This document shows positions 56,846 to 64,000 of a stretch of DNA of 64,000 bases, piece after piece. The notes under the pieces are model-generated. The model was not told where the DNA came from. It saw nothing but the letters and a program-made list of their open reading frames with translations, and searched no databases. The DNA lies in the NCBI RefSeq assembly GCF_009936235.1, contig NZ_AP022314.1:4774001-4838000 (forward strand), written 5' to 3'. Position numbers and translations under genes: made by a program. How positions within the stretch are numbered: position 1 is the first letter of the stretch; each line of letters opens with the position of its first letter. The DNA comes from Mycobacterium xenopi. GTDB lineage: Bacteria; Actinomycetota; Actinomycetes; Mycobacteriales; Mycobacteriaceae.

Positions 56846-57004
56846 CTGGCGCCGCTCCTCCTCATCGCTACGCTCTGCATCGTCACCAGCGCGGTCATCT
56901 GGCGCCGCTCCTCCTCATCGCTACGCTCTGCATCGTCACCAGCGCGGTCATCTGGCGCCGCTCCTCCTCATCGCTACGCTCTGCATCGTCGTGGGCGCGG
57001 TCAT
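56843..57004 (-). repeat. MIRU array: three 53-bp units with ATGA-coupled mini-ORFs
   Basis: Three 53-bp direct repeats separate the Rieske gene from the BVMO gene. On the minus strand each unit starts ATGACCGCG, includes GATGCAGAGCGTAGCGATG and GAGGAGGAGCGGCGCC, and ends at the next ATGA. ATGs fall at 57004, 56951, 56898 and 56845, exactly 53 apart, the last being the BVMO start. Each unit encodes an 18-residue frame (MTALVTMQSVAMRRSGAR in two units, APT for ALV in the Rieske-proximal one) whose stop overlaps the next start. Sequence and ATGA design match the Mycobacterial Interspersed Repetitive Units described by Supply and colleagues. Confidence 0.9.
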
Positions 57005-57013
57005 CCGTTCTCC

Positions 57014-58372
57014 TCAAAGCTCACGCGGTTCGCCGGTGCCCATGTATTTCGACAGCTGGTAGTGCAGGTTGACCGTGCTGCGTTCCATGTAGGGGTTGGG
57101 TTTGGTGCCTTTGAAACCCAGCGATTTCATGCCCTGCTGGACTGCGGCCATATTGGAGAAGTCCTGCGGGAACACAGTGCGCCAGCTCGGGTCTTCGGGC
57201 GGGAGGTATTCCCACTCTGTGTGTGGCTCTTGCCCTTCCGGGTAGAGCTCATAGCATGAGGCCTCGAAGATGCACTTGTTCGGGTCGTAGCCGTGGGGCC
57301 GGGCACTGTAACACAGCGCGGTGGTCAAGCCCTGACCGATCTGGAAATTGGGAAAGATCTGCCAGGCTGTGCCGCTGGCCGCAAGGTGTTCGGGGTCGAT
57401 GGTGGGCCAGAGCACCCCGCGGGCAGCGTCGTCGCGGCGTGCAGAAGACAGCCAATGTTCGAGCACCTGGTCTGCCGGGGTGCCCTCCGGAAGTTCGTCG
57501 ACCAGTCTGCGCGCGGCCTCCACCAACGTTTTGGTGGTGGTGGCGTTGGTTTCTTCCAGGGTATAGACCTGCATCTGCGCGGTGGAGATGCGCGGGTCGG
57601 CGCCAGTCCCGAGTCTTATCTTGGATTTGGTTTTTTCCAGATCCTTAGGGGCGTCATACCCAATGTTGCTGTGCCGGCCCTGGACCTTGGCCCAGCCGCG
57701 AAAGCTGCCGAACTTGTTGAACTGCGGGTGTGTCGTGGCGACATGGTAGGTCTCGTTGAAGGCCTCCATGGCCACTTTCCAGTTGCAGTCGAAATGTAGC
57801 CATTTGCGCCACTTGCAACGCATTTTGTCAAGCTGGAACGGGTCGAGCATGGTCGCGGCCGGCTCAAGGTAATCACGCAAAGGCTCGCAGTTCGGGTCCA
57901 TGTTGATCCATACCCAGCCGCCCCAGGTGTCGACGTTAACCGGTGCTAGGTGGGTGTTCTCCGCTGTCAGCGCGCCGCGCCAATCTTGCTTTTCGGGCAC
58001 ATGAACGCAGGAGCCCTCCAGGTCGTATGTCCACCCGTGAAAACCACATACGAACGACTTCTTGCGCCCACAAGCACTTTTCGCGCCGTCCGGGATGTCG
58101 ATGAGCCGACGGCCTCGGTGCATGCACACGTTATGGTGAGCCTGGAACGTGTTTGGCCCGGTGCGCACCACCACCACGGAATCATCGAGAATGTCGTAGG
58201 TCAGGTAGCTGCCCACGTGGGGAAGGTCTTCGACCCGGCCGACCTGCTGCCACACTTTGCGCCACAGCTTGTCACGTTCAGCGCGCGCGTAGTCCTCTGA
58301 CAGGTAGGCGTCGACGCCGATCGTCATCGGTGCGGAAAGCTCTTCGGCTGATTGAACTTTGGAGTCGGTCAT
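57014..58372 (-). CDS. Rieske non-haem iron oxygenase, alpha subunit
   Basis: A 452-residue ring-hydroxylating oxygenase large subunit. The Rieske [2Fe-2S] ligands are Cys83/His85 (NVCMHRGRRL) and Cys109/His112 (FVCGFHGWTYDLEG). The mononuclear iron site has NWKVAMEAFNETYHVATTHP with His210 and His215. No small subunit, ferredoxin or reductase gene is adjacent, so electron partners must come from elsewhere. I chose the ATG at 58372 because AAGGAG precedes it and it forms an ATGA overlap with the SDR gene. It would hydroxylate or demethylate an aromatic or polycyclic substrate, feeding the downstream BVMO. Confidence 0.92.
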   Translation of the reverse strand: MTDSKVQSAEELSAPMTIGVDAYLSEDYARAERDKLWRKVWQQVGRVEDLPHVGSYLTYDILDDSVVVVRTGPNTFQAHHNVCMHRGRRLIDIPDGAKSACGRKKSFVCGFHGWTYDLEGSCVHVPEKQDWRGALTAENTHLAPVNVDTWGGWVWINMDPNCEPLRDYLEPAATMLDPFQLDKMRCKWRKWLHFDCNWKVAMEAFNETYHVATTHPQFNKFGSFRGWAKVQGRHSNIGYDAPKDLEKTKSKIRLGTGADPRISTAQMQVYTLEETNATTTKTLVEAARRLVDELPEGTPADQVLEHWLSSARRDDAARGVLWPTIDPEHLAASGTAWQIFPNFQIGQGLTTALCYSARPHGYDPNKCIFEASCYELYPEGQEPHTEWEYLPPEDPSWRTVFPQDFSNMAAVQQGMKSLGFKGTKPNPYMERSTVNLHYQLSKYMGTGEPREL

Positions 58373-59220
58373 TGCATGCTCCTTAGCGCCGCCCGGAACG
58401 AGTCGTCCTTGAGAAACAACGACGTGTTGTCCGCGTCTAAGTGGGACCACCTGAGGTCGAGGCCGCCGTCGACCAGCAGGGTCTGGCCGGTGATGTAACT
58501 GGAAAGCTCCGACAACAAAAACAGGATCGCCCCGGCGATCTCCTCCGGGCGCCCCCGTCGTCCCATCGCGATGGCGCGGCGGTCACGCTCCGGGTCGTGG
58601 TCGACATACGTGCCGGAGGCCGGTGTCGCGGTGATCCCCGGCGCGACCGCGTTTACCCGGATGTTGTCCAGCGCGAGCTCGAGGGCCATGGTGCGCGTCA
58701 TCGCCGCCACCGCCGCCTTGGCAGTCCCGTAGGCAATGTGAAACGGCGCGGTGTTCATGCCGCTGATCGAGGACAATGACACGATCGCGCCGGGCTTTCC
58801 GTGCTTTTTCAGCTCCGCGGCAACCGCCCGGCTCATGAAGAACGCGGTCTCGAGGTTTGCGGTGAACAAGTCCCGCCACTCGCGTCGGGCCACTCGGGTA
58901 GCGGGCATCCAGGTTGACGGCGCCGCGCCACCAGCGATGTTGACGAGCCCATAGAGTTCGCCCGCGGCGCCTCGGGCGCGGTCGATGACGGTATCGATGC
59001 CCTCGTCGGTCGACGCGTCGGCGGGCACTGGTATGACCGGAAGACCCTGGCGGGCCAGCGGCGTTATGTGCTCGTCGAGGTTCTCCTTGGACCGGCTCAC
59101 CGCGATCACGGTGGCGCCCGCCCGGGCCGCCATCGACGTCACCGTGGTGCCGATGCCGCCGCCACCGGCGCCCGACACCACCACCACGCGGCCGTCCAAC
59201 TTCAACAGATCAACAATCAC
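58369..59220 (-). CDS. Short-chain dehydrogenase/reductase, first gene of the catabolic operon
   Basis: A 283-residue SDR. The cofactor loop SGAGGGGIG (16-24) is longer than usual, NIAG replaces NNAG (94-97), SSISG carries Ser150/151, and Tyr164-x3-Lys168 lies in YGTAK. A C-terminal tail of about 25 residues follows the LLVDGGLDLRW end of the core. The GTG start lies 6 bp from a perfect TTGTCCGGACAA dyad, so the operon appears repressor-controlled at its first gene. The ATGA overlap links it to the Rieske gene. A cis-diol or alcohol dehydrogenase role is plausible. Confidence 0.9.
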   Translation of the reverse strand: MIVDLLKLDGRVVVVSGAGGGGIGTTVTSMAARAGATVIAVSRSKENLDEHITPLARQGLPVIPVPADASTDEGIDTVIDRARGAAGELYGLVNIAGGAAPSTWMPATRVARREWRDLFTANLETAFFMSRAVAAELKKHGKPGAIVSLSSISGMNTAPFHIAYGTAKAAVAAMTRTMALELALDNIRVNAVAPGITATPASGTYVDHDPERDRRAIAMGRRGRPEEIAGAILFLLSELSSYITGQTLLVDGGLDLRWSHLDADNTSLFLKDDSFRAALRSMQ

Positions 59221-59225
59221 TACAA

Positions 59226-59333
59226 TTGTCCGGACAAGATATGTTACTCTCCATTTAGTAGAACACTATTCCGCTCAAGCTAAAGCCGAGTCAAGTGCCG
59301 GTCGCGCCAATGCGTGAATAGTTGTCTGGACTA
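59226..59333. promoter_or_regulatory. Divergent promoter with paired TTGTCCGGACAA-type operators
   Basis: TTGTCCGGACAA at 59226-59237 is a perfect 12-bp palindrome; TTGTCTGGACTA at 59322-59333 is a close relative. They bracket the 166-bp region between the leftward catabolic operon and the rightward SMP-30/GntR/ligase operon. GT-N4-AC dyads are typical of HutC-type GntR regulators, and such a gene lies in the rightward operon. An AT-rich stretch (ATATGTTACTCTCCATTTAG, 59239-59258) between them suits promoters. Confidence 0.65.
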
Positions 59334-59386
59334 GCTGCAACCGATAAAGCAGTGGTGCAACGCGGACGGAAGGGTTCTGTAACGCC

Positions 59387-61003
59387 ATGACCACGTCACC
59401 AGCAACGGGCCGCTACACCTCGGTACGCCCACTGCAGTTGGCCGAAGGGTGGCAACTCGAGCGGGTCACCGCGCCCAGCCGGCTCTTCGGCGCCAACGGC
59501 TTGCGCACTGGCCCGGACGATCGGATTTATATCGCGCAGGTGACGGGCAGCCAGATCAGCGCGTTGAATCTGCGGACCGGGCAGTTGGACACCGTGAGCG
59601 CCAAGGGTGGTGACGTCGTCGCACCCGACGACGTCGCCTTCGACCCCAGCGGCAACCTGTACGCCACCGAGGTGATGGACGGCAGGGTGAGCGTGCTGGA
59701 GCCCGGTAAGCGACCGCGGGTGCTGCGGGATGACGTCCCGGCCGCCAACGGCATCACGTTTCATCGGGGACGGTTGTTTATCAGCGAGTGCCGCGTCGGC
59801 GGGCGCATCCTCGAAATGGACCTGGGCGGCGGCAAGCCGCGCGTGCTGCTGGAGAATGTGCCGCTGCCCAACGCGATGGAAGTCGGCCCGGACGGCCTGC
59901 TGTATTTCCCGGTGATGGGTGCGAACGAGATCTGGCGCGTCGGTTTGGACGGTGGTGAACCGCACTGCGTTGCAGCCGATCTCGGCGTCCCGGATGCGGT
60001 CAAGTTCGATTCCGAAGGTTTCATCGTCTCCACCCAGGTGGCCAGTGGACAGGTGTTGCGCATCGACCCCCGCAGCGGTGAGCGAACCGTCCTGGCCACG
60101 CTTAGCCCCGGGCTGGACAACCTGACCTTCGCCGGTGGTCGGCTGTTGGTGTCCAACTTCACCGGCGAACTCACCGAGATTCGGGCCGGGGGCGAGACCG
60201 CCACGCTGTTGCCGGGCGGCCTGAACTGGCCGCTGGATCTGGCGGTAGGTGACGACGGCAACCTCTACATCGCCGACGGCACCGTCTTTTATGTGCTCGA
60301 TCCAGGTGGGAAGTTGCGGACCGTCGGGATGCTCTTCTCCCCCGGCTATCCCGGGTTTGTGCGTGGTGTGGCACCGTCGGGTGGCGGGCAGTTCGTGGTG
60401 ACGACGTCGGGCGGTCAGGTTGCGCGCTACCGGCCGGCGGCCAGCGAAAGTGAGGTGCTGGTAGACGGATTCGACCAGCTCTACGGTGTGGCCGTCGCGT
60501 CGTCTGGTGTCGTGTTCGCCGAGCTGGGCACCGGGCGGGTGCTCTTACTGCGCGCGGGCGGCGTCGAGACGCTGGCGTCCGGGCTGTGTGACCCGGTGGG
60601 CGTGGCGATCGCCGCCGACGGCTCAGCTCTGGTCGCCGAATCCGGCGCCGGGCGAATAGTCCGGTTGAGCGGCTCACATCCGGAGCCGGTTGTCGACGGA
60701 TTGGGCTGTCCCCAAGGCATTCTGGTCATCGGTCAGCGGCTCTATGTCGTCGACGCCGACGCCAAGGAGTTGCTCGAGTTCGATCTGGACACCCGGGCGC
60801 GGCGCACGATTGCCGCGGGCTTGCCGGTCGGTGCCCCGCCCGGTGTGGTGCCCAAACCGCTCAAGGGCTTGCCGCCGTTCTCCGGCCCCCAGGGCCCGTT
60901 CGCGGGCATCACGGCCGCACCGGACGGCACCCTGTTCGTCTCCGCCGACGCGGAGGGCAGCGTCCTCGCGTTACGCCCAACTGCTGGGGGGGACCGCCGA
61001 TGA
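59387..61003 (+). CDS. SMP-30/gluconolactonase-like beta-propeller protein
   Basis: A 538-residue propeller protein with two SMP-30/NHL-like repeat regions (about 30-290 and 290-530). Blade motifs recur as DGRIYIAQVTG-, PSGNLYATEV-, GDDGNLYIADGT- and APDGTLFVSADAEG-like strands. Members hydrolyse lactones with a bound divalent metal. In this cluster a lactonase acting on the BVMO product is attractive, though the tandem build differs from single-propeller gluconolactonases. No signal peptide is seen. It overlaps the GntR gene by ATGA and faces the catabolic operon across a shared operator region. Confidence 0.82.
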   Translation: MTTSPATGRYTSVRPLQLAEGWQLERVTAPSRLFGANGLRTGPDDRIYIAQVTGSQISALNLRTGQLDTVSAKGGDVVAPDDVAFDPSGNLYATEVMDGRVSVLEPGKRPRVLRDDVPAANGITFHRGRLFISECRVGGRILEMDLGGGKPRVLLENVPLPNAMEVGPDGLLYFPVMGANEIWRVGLDGGEPHCVAADLGVPDAVKFDSEGFIVSTQVASGQVLRIDPRSGERTVLATLSPGLDNLTFAGGRLLVSNFTGELTEIRAGGETATLLPGGLNWPLDLAVGDDGNLYIADGTVFYVLDPGGKLRTVGMLFSPGYPGFVRGVAPSGGGQFVVTTSGGQVARYRPAASESEVLVDGFDQLYGVAVASSGVVFAELGTGRVLLLRAGGVETLASGLCDPVGVAIAADGSALVAESGAGRIVRLSGSHPEPVVDGLGCPQGILVIGQRLYVVDADAKELLEFDLDTRARRTIAAGLPVGAPPGVVPKPLKGLPPFSGPQGPFAGITAAPDGTLFVSADAEGSVLALRPTAGGDRR

Positions 61004-61737
61004 CCGTCAGCCCCACCGATCACCGCTACCTTCAGGTCGCGCGTACGCTGCGCAAGGAGATCGTCGACGGGGTCTATCCCGTGGGCTCCCAGCTGCCCAC
61101 CGAACACGAACTGTGCCAGCGGTTTAGCGTTAGCCGCTATACGGTGCGGGAAGCGTTGCGCCGGCTCAGGGAAGACAACCTCGTCGTGTCGCGGCCCCGG
61201 GCGGGGACCATGGTCGTTCCCCGGCCTGCGTCGAATTCGTATGCCCAGGACGTGAAGTCGATCAATGACCTGCTCGCCTTCGCGACCGGCACCCACTTCG
61301 CCATCGACTCGACCGCAATGGTGACCGTCGACGACGGTCTTGCCGCGCGCAACGGGTTGCCGGTCGGCACTCAGTGGCTGGCCATCCGCGGGTACCGGCA
61401 AGCCGAGGAAACCTCGGCGCCGATTTGCCGCACCGAGTACTACATCAACCGCGCCTTCGCCGCGGTCGGTAGGCTGCTGCAACGCCACACCGGGCCGGCT
61501 TTCCCGCTGATCGAGGACTTGTTCGGGGTGAGTATCGTCGAGGTGCATCAGGAGATCGGCGCGGTGGTGCTCTGCCGCGAGTTGGCGGACGGCCTCGAGG
61601 TCGAGCCGGGGACCGCGGGGCTGGAGATCCGCCGCACCTACAAGACATCGGACGGTGAGGTCGCCCAGGTGACGATCAACACGCATCCGTCGTCGCGGTT
61701 CCGGCATTCGATGATCATGCGTCGGGTCAAAGACTAG
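61000..61737 (+). CDS. GntR-family regulator, HutC subfamily
   Basis: A 245-residue GntR protein. The winged helix is RYLQVARTLRKEIVDGVYPV, GSQLPTEHELCQRFSVSRYT, VREALRRLREDNLVVSRPRA. The C-terminal UTRA ligand domain includes TEYYINRAFAAVGRLLQ and RHTGPAFPLIEDLFGVSIVE. HutC-type regulators sense small carboxylates or amino-acid derivatives. It is co-translated with the SMP-30-like gene (ATGA) and followed 7 bp later by the ligase gene. It is the likely binder of the TTGTCCGGACAA sites 1.7 kb upstream, controlling both operons. Confidence 0.92.
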   Translation: MTVSPTDHRYLQVARTLRKEIVDGVYPVGSQLPTEHELCQRFSVSRYTVREALRRLREDNLVVSRPRAGTMVVPRPASNSYAQDVKSINDLLAFATGTHFAIDSTAMVTVDDGLAARNGLPVGTQWLAIRGYRQAEETSAPICRTEYYINRAFAAVGRLLQRHTGPAFPLIEDLFGVSIVEVHQEIGAVVLCRELADGLEVEPGTAGLEIRRTYKTSDGEVAQVTINTHPSSRFRHSMIMRRVKD

Positions 61738-61744
61738 GCCGTCG

Positions 61745-63334
61745 GTGAAAGTTCGTTTCGACGAGCACACCGCTGCCGGCGCTTATGCCCGCGGGTGGTG
61801 GGTCAAGACCACGTTGGCTGACGCGCTGCGCGAGGCCGCACGGCAGACTCCGCAGCGCCTGGCGGTGGTCGACGACAATCGCCGATTGGATTGCCAAAGT
61901 CTGTTTGAGCAAGCCGCGGCGCTGGCGCAGGCCCTGCTGGCGCGCATGCCGACTGGCAGTGTGGTGTCGTTCATGCTGCCTAATTGGCATGAAGCCGTGG
62001 TCATCTACCTTGCGGCCACCCTGGCCGGGATGGTGGTGAACCCGATCCTGCCGTCGCTGCGGGATCGCGAGCTGCAGTTCATCCTCTCCGACGCGGGCAG
62101 TCGGATGATCTTCGTGCCATCCAGCTTCGGCCGCCACGACTACGTGTCCATGCTCAGCCGAGTCTTGGCTGAGCTAAACACACGCCCCGAGGTTGTCGTG
62201 TTGCGCGGTGATCCCGGCGGTCACACCGCCTACCGATCGCTGATCGAAGAGCGGCCGCCGGCGCACGAATTGCCGAAGGTCAACGCCGACGCCGTGCGCA
62301 TGATCCTCTACACATCGGGTACTACCGGCCGCCCGAAGGGTGTGCTCCATAGCCATAACTCGCTTCACGCGTTAATCTGCCAGATCCGGGAACACTGGAT
62401 GGTTGAGCCAGGTGACCGGTTCCTGGTCCCGTCCCCGATCGCTCACATCGGCGGGTCGATTTATGCGTTCGAATGCCCGCTTCTGCTCGGAACGGCCGCG
62501 GTGCTGATGGACCGGTGGGACCCCGAAGCTGCGGTACGACTCATGCGCACCGAGCGCTGCACCCATGTCGCCGGGGCGACACCGTTTCTGGAACAGCTGC
62601 TCGACGCGGCGCGGCGGGCCGGAACTCGGCTTCCCGACCTGAAGCTGTTCGTCTGCGGCGGCGCGTCGGTGCCGCCGTCTTTGATCCGCAGCGCTGCAGC
62701 ATATTTCGAGCGGGCCGTCGTCATCCGGGTCTACGGCTCAACTGAGGTCCCGGTCACCACGATTGGCGCGCCGAACGACCCCGACCGCGCCGCCGACACC
62801 GATGGGCGTCCCGGCTTCGCCGCGGTCAAGATCTCCGCCGCAGACGATGCATCGACCAGCGGCGGCGAAATCCTCGTCCGCGGACCCCAGATGCTGGTCG
62901 GCTACGCCCATCCTGAGGACGAAGTCGACTCGTTCGATGCCGACGGGTATTTCCGCACCGGAGACCTCGGCCGCTGGGTCGACGGCCAGTACCTAGTCGT
63001 CACCGGCCGCGCAAAGGACATCATTATCCGCAAGGGCGAAAACATTTCACCGAAGGAGATCGAGGACATTCTTATCGGGCACCCGGATATCGCCGAGATC
63101 GCCATCGTCGGCCTGCCTGATGAGTCGAGCGGTGAGCGGGCCTGCGCGGTGATCGTGCCCGCCGCCGCGTCAGCTCCCGATGTCGCCAGCGTGCGTGACT
63201 TTTTGCTATCACACGGCGTGGCCAAGTTCAAAGTCCCTGAGCAGGTGGTGATCTGGGATGCGTTGCCGAAGAACGACGCAGGAAAAGTATTGAAACATCG
63301 GATCAGAGCGGCGCTCATGAAGGCGGATAGATGA
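61745..63334 (+). CDS. AMP-forming acyl-CoA synthetase (ANL superfamily)
   Basis: A 529-residue ANL-family acyl-CoA ligase. The P-loop is MILYTSGTTGRPKGVLHSHN, A5 is VIRVYGSTEVPVTT, A7 is GYFRTGDLGRW, A8 is GRAKDIIIRKGENISPKEIE, and the A10 Lys lies in PKNDAGKVLKHRI. It activates a carboxylate to an acyl-AMP and then a CoA thioester; it is most like cyclohexanecarboxylate/medium-chain ligases. The start is GTG, 7 bp after the GntR stop. In this cluster it would activate a ring-derived acid, parallel to the CoA-transferase of the opposite operon. Confidence 0.92.
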   Translation: MKVRFDEHTAAGAYARGWWVKTTLADALREAARQTPQRLAVVDDNRRLDCQSLFEQAAALAQALLARMPTGSVVSFMLPNWHEAVVIYLAATLAGMVVNPILPSLRDRELQFILSDAGSRMIFVPSSFGRHDYVSMLSRVLAELNTRPEVVVLRGDPGGHTAYRSLIEERPPAHELPKVNADAVRMILYTSGTTGRPKGVLHSHNSLHALICQIREHWMVEPGDRFLVPSPIAHIGGSIYAFECPLLLGTAAVLMDRWDPEAAVRLMRTERCTHVAGATPFLEQLLDAARRAGTRLPDLKLFVCGGASVPPSLIRSAAAYFERAVVIRVYGSTEVPVTTIGAPNDPDRAADTDGRPGFAAVKISAADDASTSGGEILVRGPQMLVGYAHPEDEVDSFDADGYFRTGDLGRWVDGQYLVVTGRAKDIIIRKGENISPKEIEDILIGHPDIAEIAIVGLPDESSGERACAVIVPAAASAPDVASVRDFLLSHGVAKFKVPEQVVIWDALPKNDAGKVLKHRIRAALMKADR

Positions 63335-63335
63335 C

Positions 63336-64000
63336 ATGCAGGTAGCGATCGTCACCGGCGCAAGCGGTGCTATCGGCTTTGGTTGCGCAGCAAAACTTGC
63401 CGCGGCTGGCATGGCCGTGCTGGGAACCGGGCGGAATCAGGGCCGCCTCAGCGAGCTTGAGCGGGCCGTCGGCGATCCTGAACGTGTCGGCACATTGGCC
63501 GTCGATCTCACCGGCGCCGAGGCGCCTCGACGGATCGTCGACGCCGCCGTCGCACGCTGGGGTCACGTCGACTTCCTGATCAACAATGCGGGAGTGGGCA
63601 GCCCGAAACCGCTGCACGAAACCGACGACGAATCCCTGGACCACTTCCTCGGCTTGATGCTGCGGGCGCCGTTTCGGTTGGCGCGGGATGTGTTGCCGCA
63701 CATGCATCCTGGCTCCGCGATCATCAACATCACCTCGACGTTCGCCGTGGTGGGGGGGTTGCGCGGGGGTGCCTACTCTGCGGCCAAGGGCGGCCTGACG
63801 GCGCTGACCACCCACATCGCCTGCCAATACGGTTCACGTGGCATCCGGTGTAACGCCGTGGCGCCCGGCGTGATCGAGACGCCGATGACCGAAACCCGGC
63901 TGCAGGATGAGCGTTTCCGTCGGCTCAACATCGAGATGACCCCCCATCAGCGGCTGGGCACGGTCGACGACGTGGCGAGCGCCGTGGCGTTCCTGTGTTC
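63336..64000 (+). CDS. Short-chain dehydrogenase/reductase, 3' end outside window
   Basis: An open frame begins ATG at 63336, 1 bp after the ligase stop, and runs to the window edge (221 codons seen). It encodes a classical SDR: VAIVTGASGAIGFG cofactor motif near the N-terminus, LINNAGVG, INITSTFAVVGG with the catalytic Ser region, Tyr-x3-Lys in YSAAKGG, and NAVAPGVIETPMTE. Only the last 30 or so residues are missing. It belongs to the rightward operon with the SMP-30-like, GntR and ligase genes. The substrate is unknown but presumably belongs to the same catabolic route. Confidence 0.9.
   Translation, partial: MQVAIVTGASGAIGFGCAAKLAAAGMAVLGTGRNQGRLSELERAVGDPERVGTLAVDLTGAEAPRRIVDAAVARWGHVDFLINNAGVGSPKPLHETDDESLDHFLGLMLRAPFRLARDVLPHMHPGSAIINITSTFAVVGGLRGGAYSAAKGGLTALTTHIACQYGSRGIRCNAVAPGVIETPMTETRLQDERFRRLNIEMTPHQRLGTVDDVASAVAFLC

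Noticed and set aside
56843..57004. CRISPR array
   Set aside because: The 53-bp units are directly adjacent with no unique spacers, and sequence and ATGA design match MIRU.
59226..59270. KstR site near TAGTAGAACACTATT in the divergent promoter
   Set aside because: It has AAC but lacks the matching GTT half (ACTATT instead), so it misses the consensus.
1..64000. tRNA, rRNA or attachment site for an integrated island
   Set aside because: No cloverleaf-like or rRNA sequence, integrase gene or att-type direct repeat was found on reading both strands.

Overview
The window is high-GC, densely coding DNA from a slow-growing Mycobacterium. Landmarks are antigen 85C (fbpC), maltokinase and trehalose synthase (mak/treS), the secreted protease pepA, the MaoC hydratase htdZ, CYP138, LdtMt1 (ldtA), fusA2 and the C-terminus of the tyrosine phosphatase ptpB. 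Their order matches M. tuberculosis H37Rv from Rv0153c down to about Rv0111, read backwards. Several blocks of other genes are spliced into that backbone. The species cannot be fixed from the sequence alone.

Region 1 (1-3.35 kb) holds the ptpB end, a vapBC toxin-antitoxin pair, two decayed LuxR-regulator C-termini flanking an orphan mazF, and a broken Rv0149-like quinone oxidoreductase. Region 2 (3.35-16.6 kb) is backbone: SDR, aldehyde dehydrogenase, two methyltransferases (one frameshifted), TetR, a Dps ferritin, a DNA glycosylase, Rv0138-Rv0141-like genes, msrA, cyp138 with its TetR, and a frameshifted ephF. A perfect KstR-type palindrome lies between msrA and the Rv0138-like gene.

Region 3 (16.6-27.2 kb) is accessory: a kinase-like/lipocalin-like pair with a divergent TetR; a reductase plus acyl desaturase operon under a DesT/FabR-like TetR, now split by an IS1380-family element; and DUF427, DUF4185, DUF5709-like and SDR genes. 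Region 4 (27.2-41.1 kb) returns to backbone (GNAT, htdZ, fbpC, mak-treS-pepA, Rv0121-like oxidoreductase, fusA2). It is interrupted by a MarR-ABC exporter operon and a band-7 protein gene, and it lacks fgd2 and fadE1.

Region 5 (41.1-49.6 kb) has an isochorismatase-fold hydrolase, an ALDH/NDMA-type alcohol dehydrogenase operon, ldtA, an O-methyltransferase and an OafA-like acyltransferase. Region 6 (49.7-64 kb) looks like a catabolic locus. Leftward it carries SDR, Rieske oxygenase, a 53-bp MIRU array, Baeyer-Villiger monooxygenase, SDR, class III CoA-transferase, a ThDP lyase-like enzyme and ALDH. Rightward it carries an SMP-30-like propeller, a GntR/HutC regulator, an acyl-CoA ligase and an SDR cut by the window edge. 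The gene set suggests ring hydroxylation, oxidation to a ketone, Baeyer-Villiger opening, CoA activation and C-C cleavage, controlled from paired GTCC/GGAC operators in the divergent promoter. No tRNA, rRNA or CRISPR array was seen.
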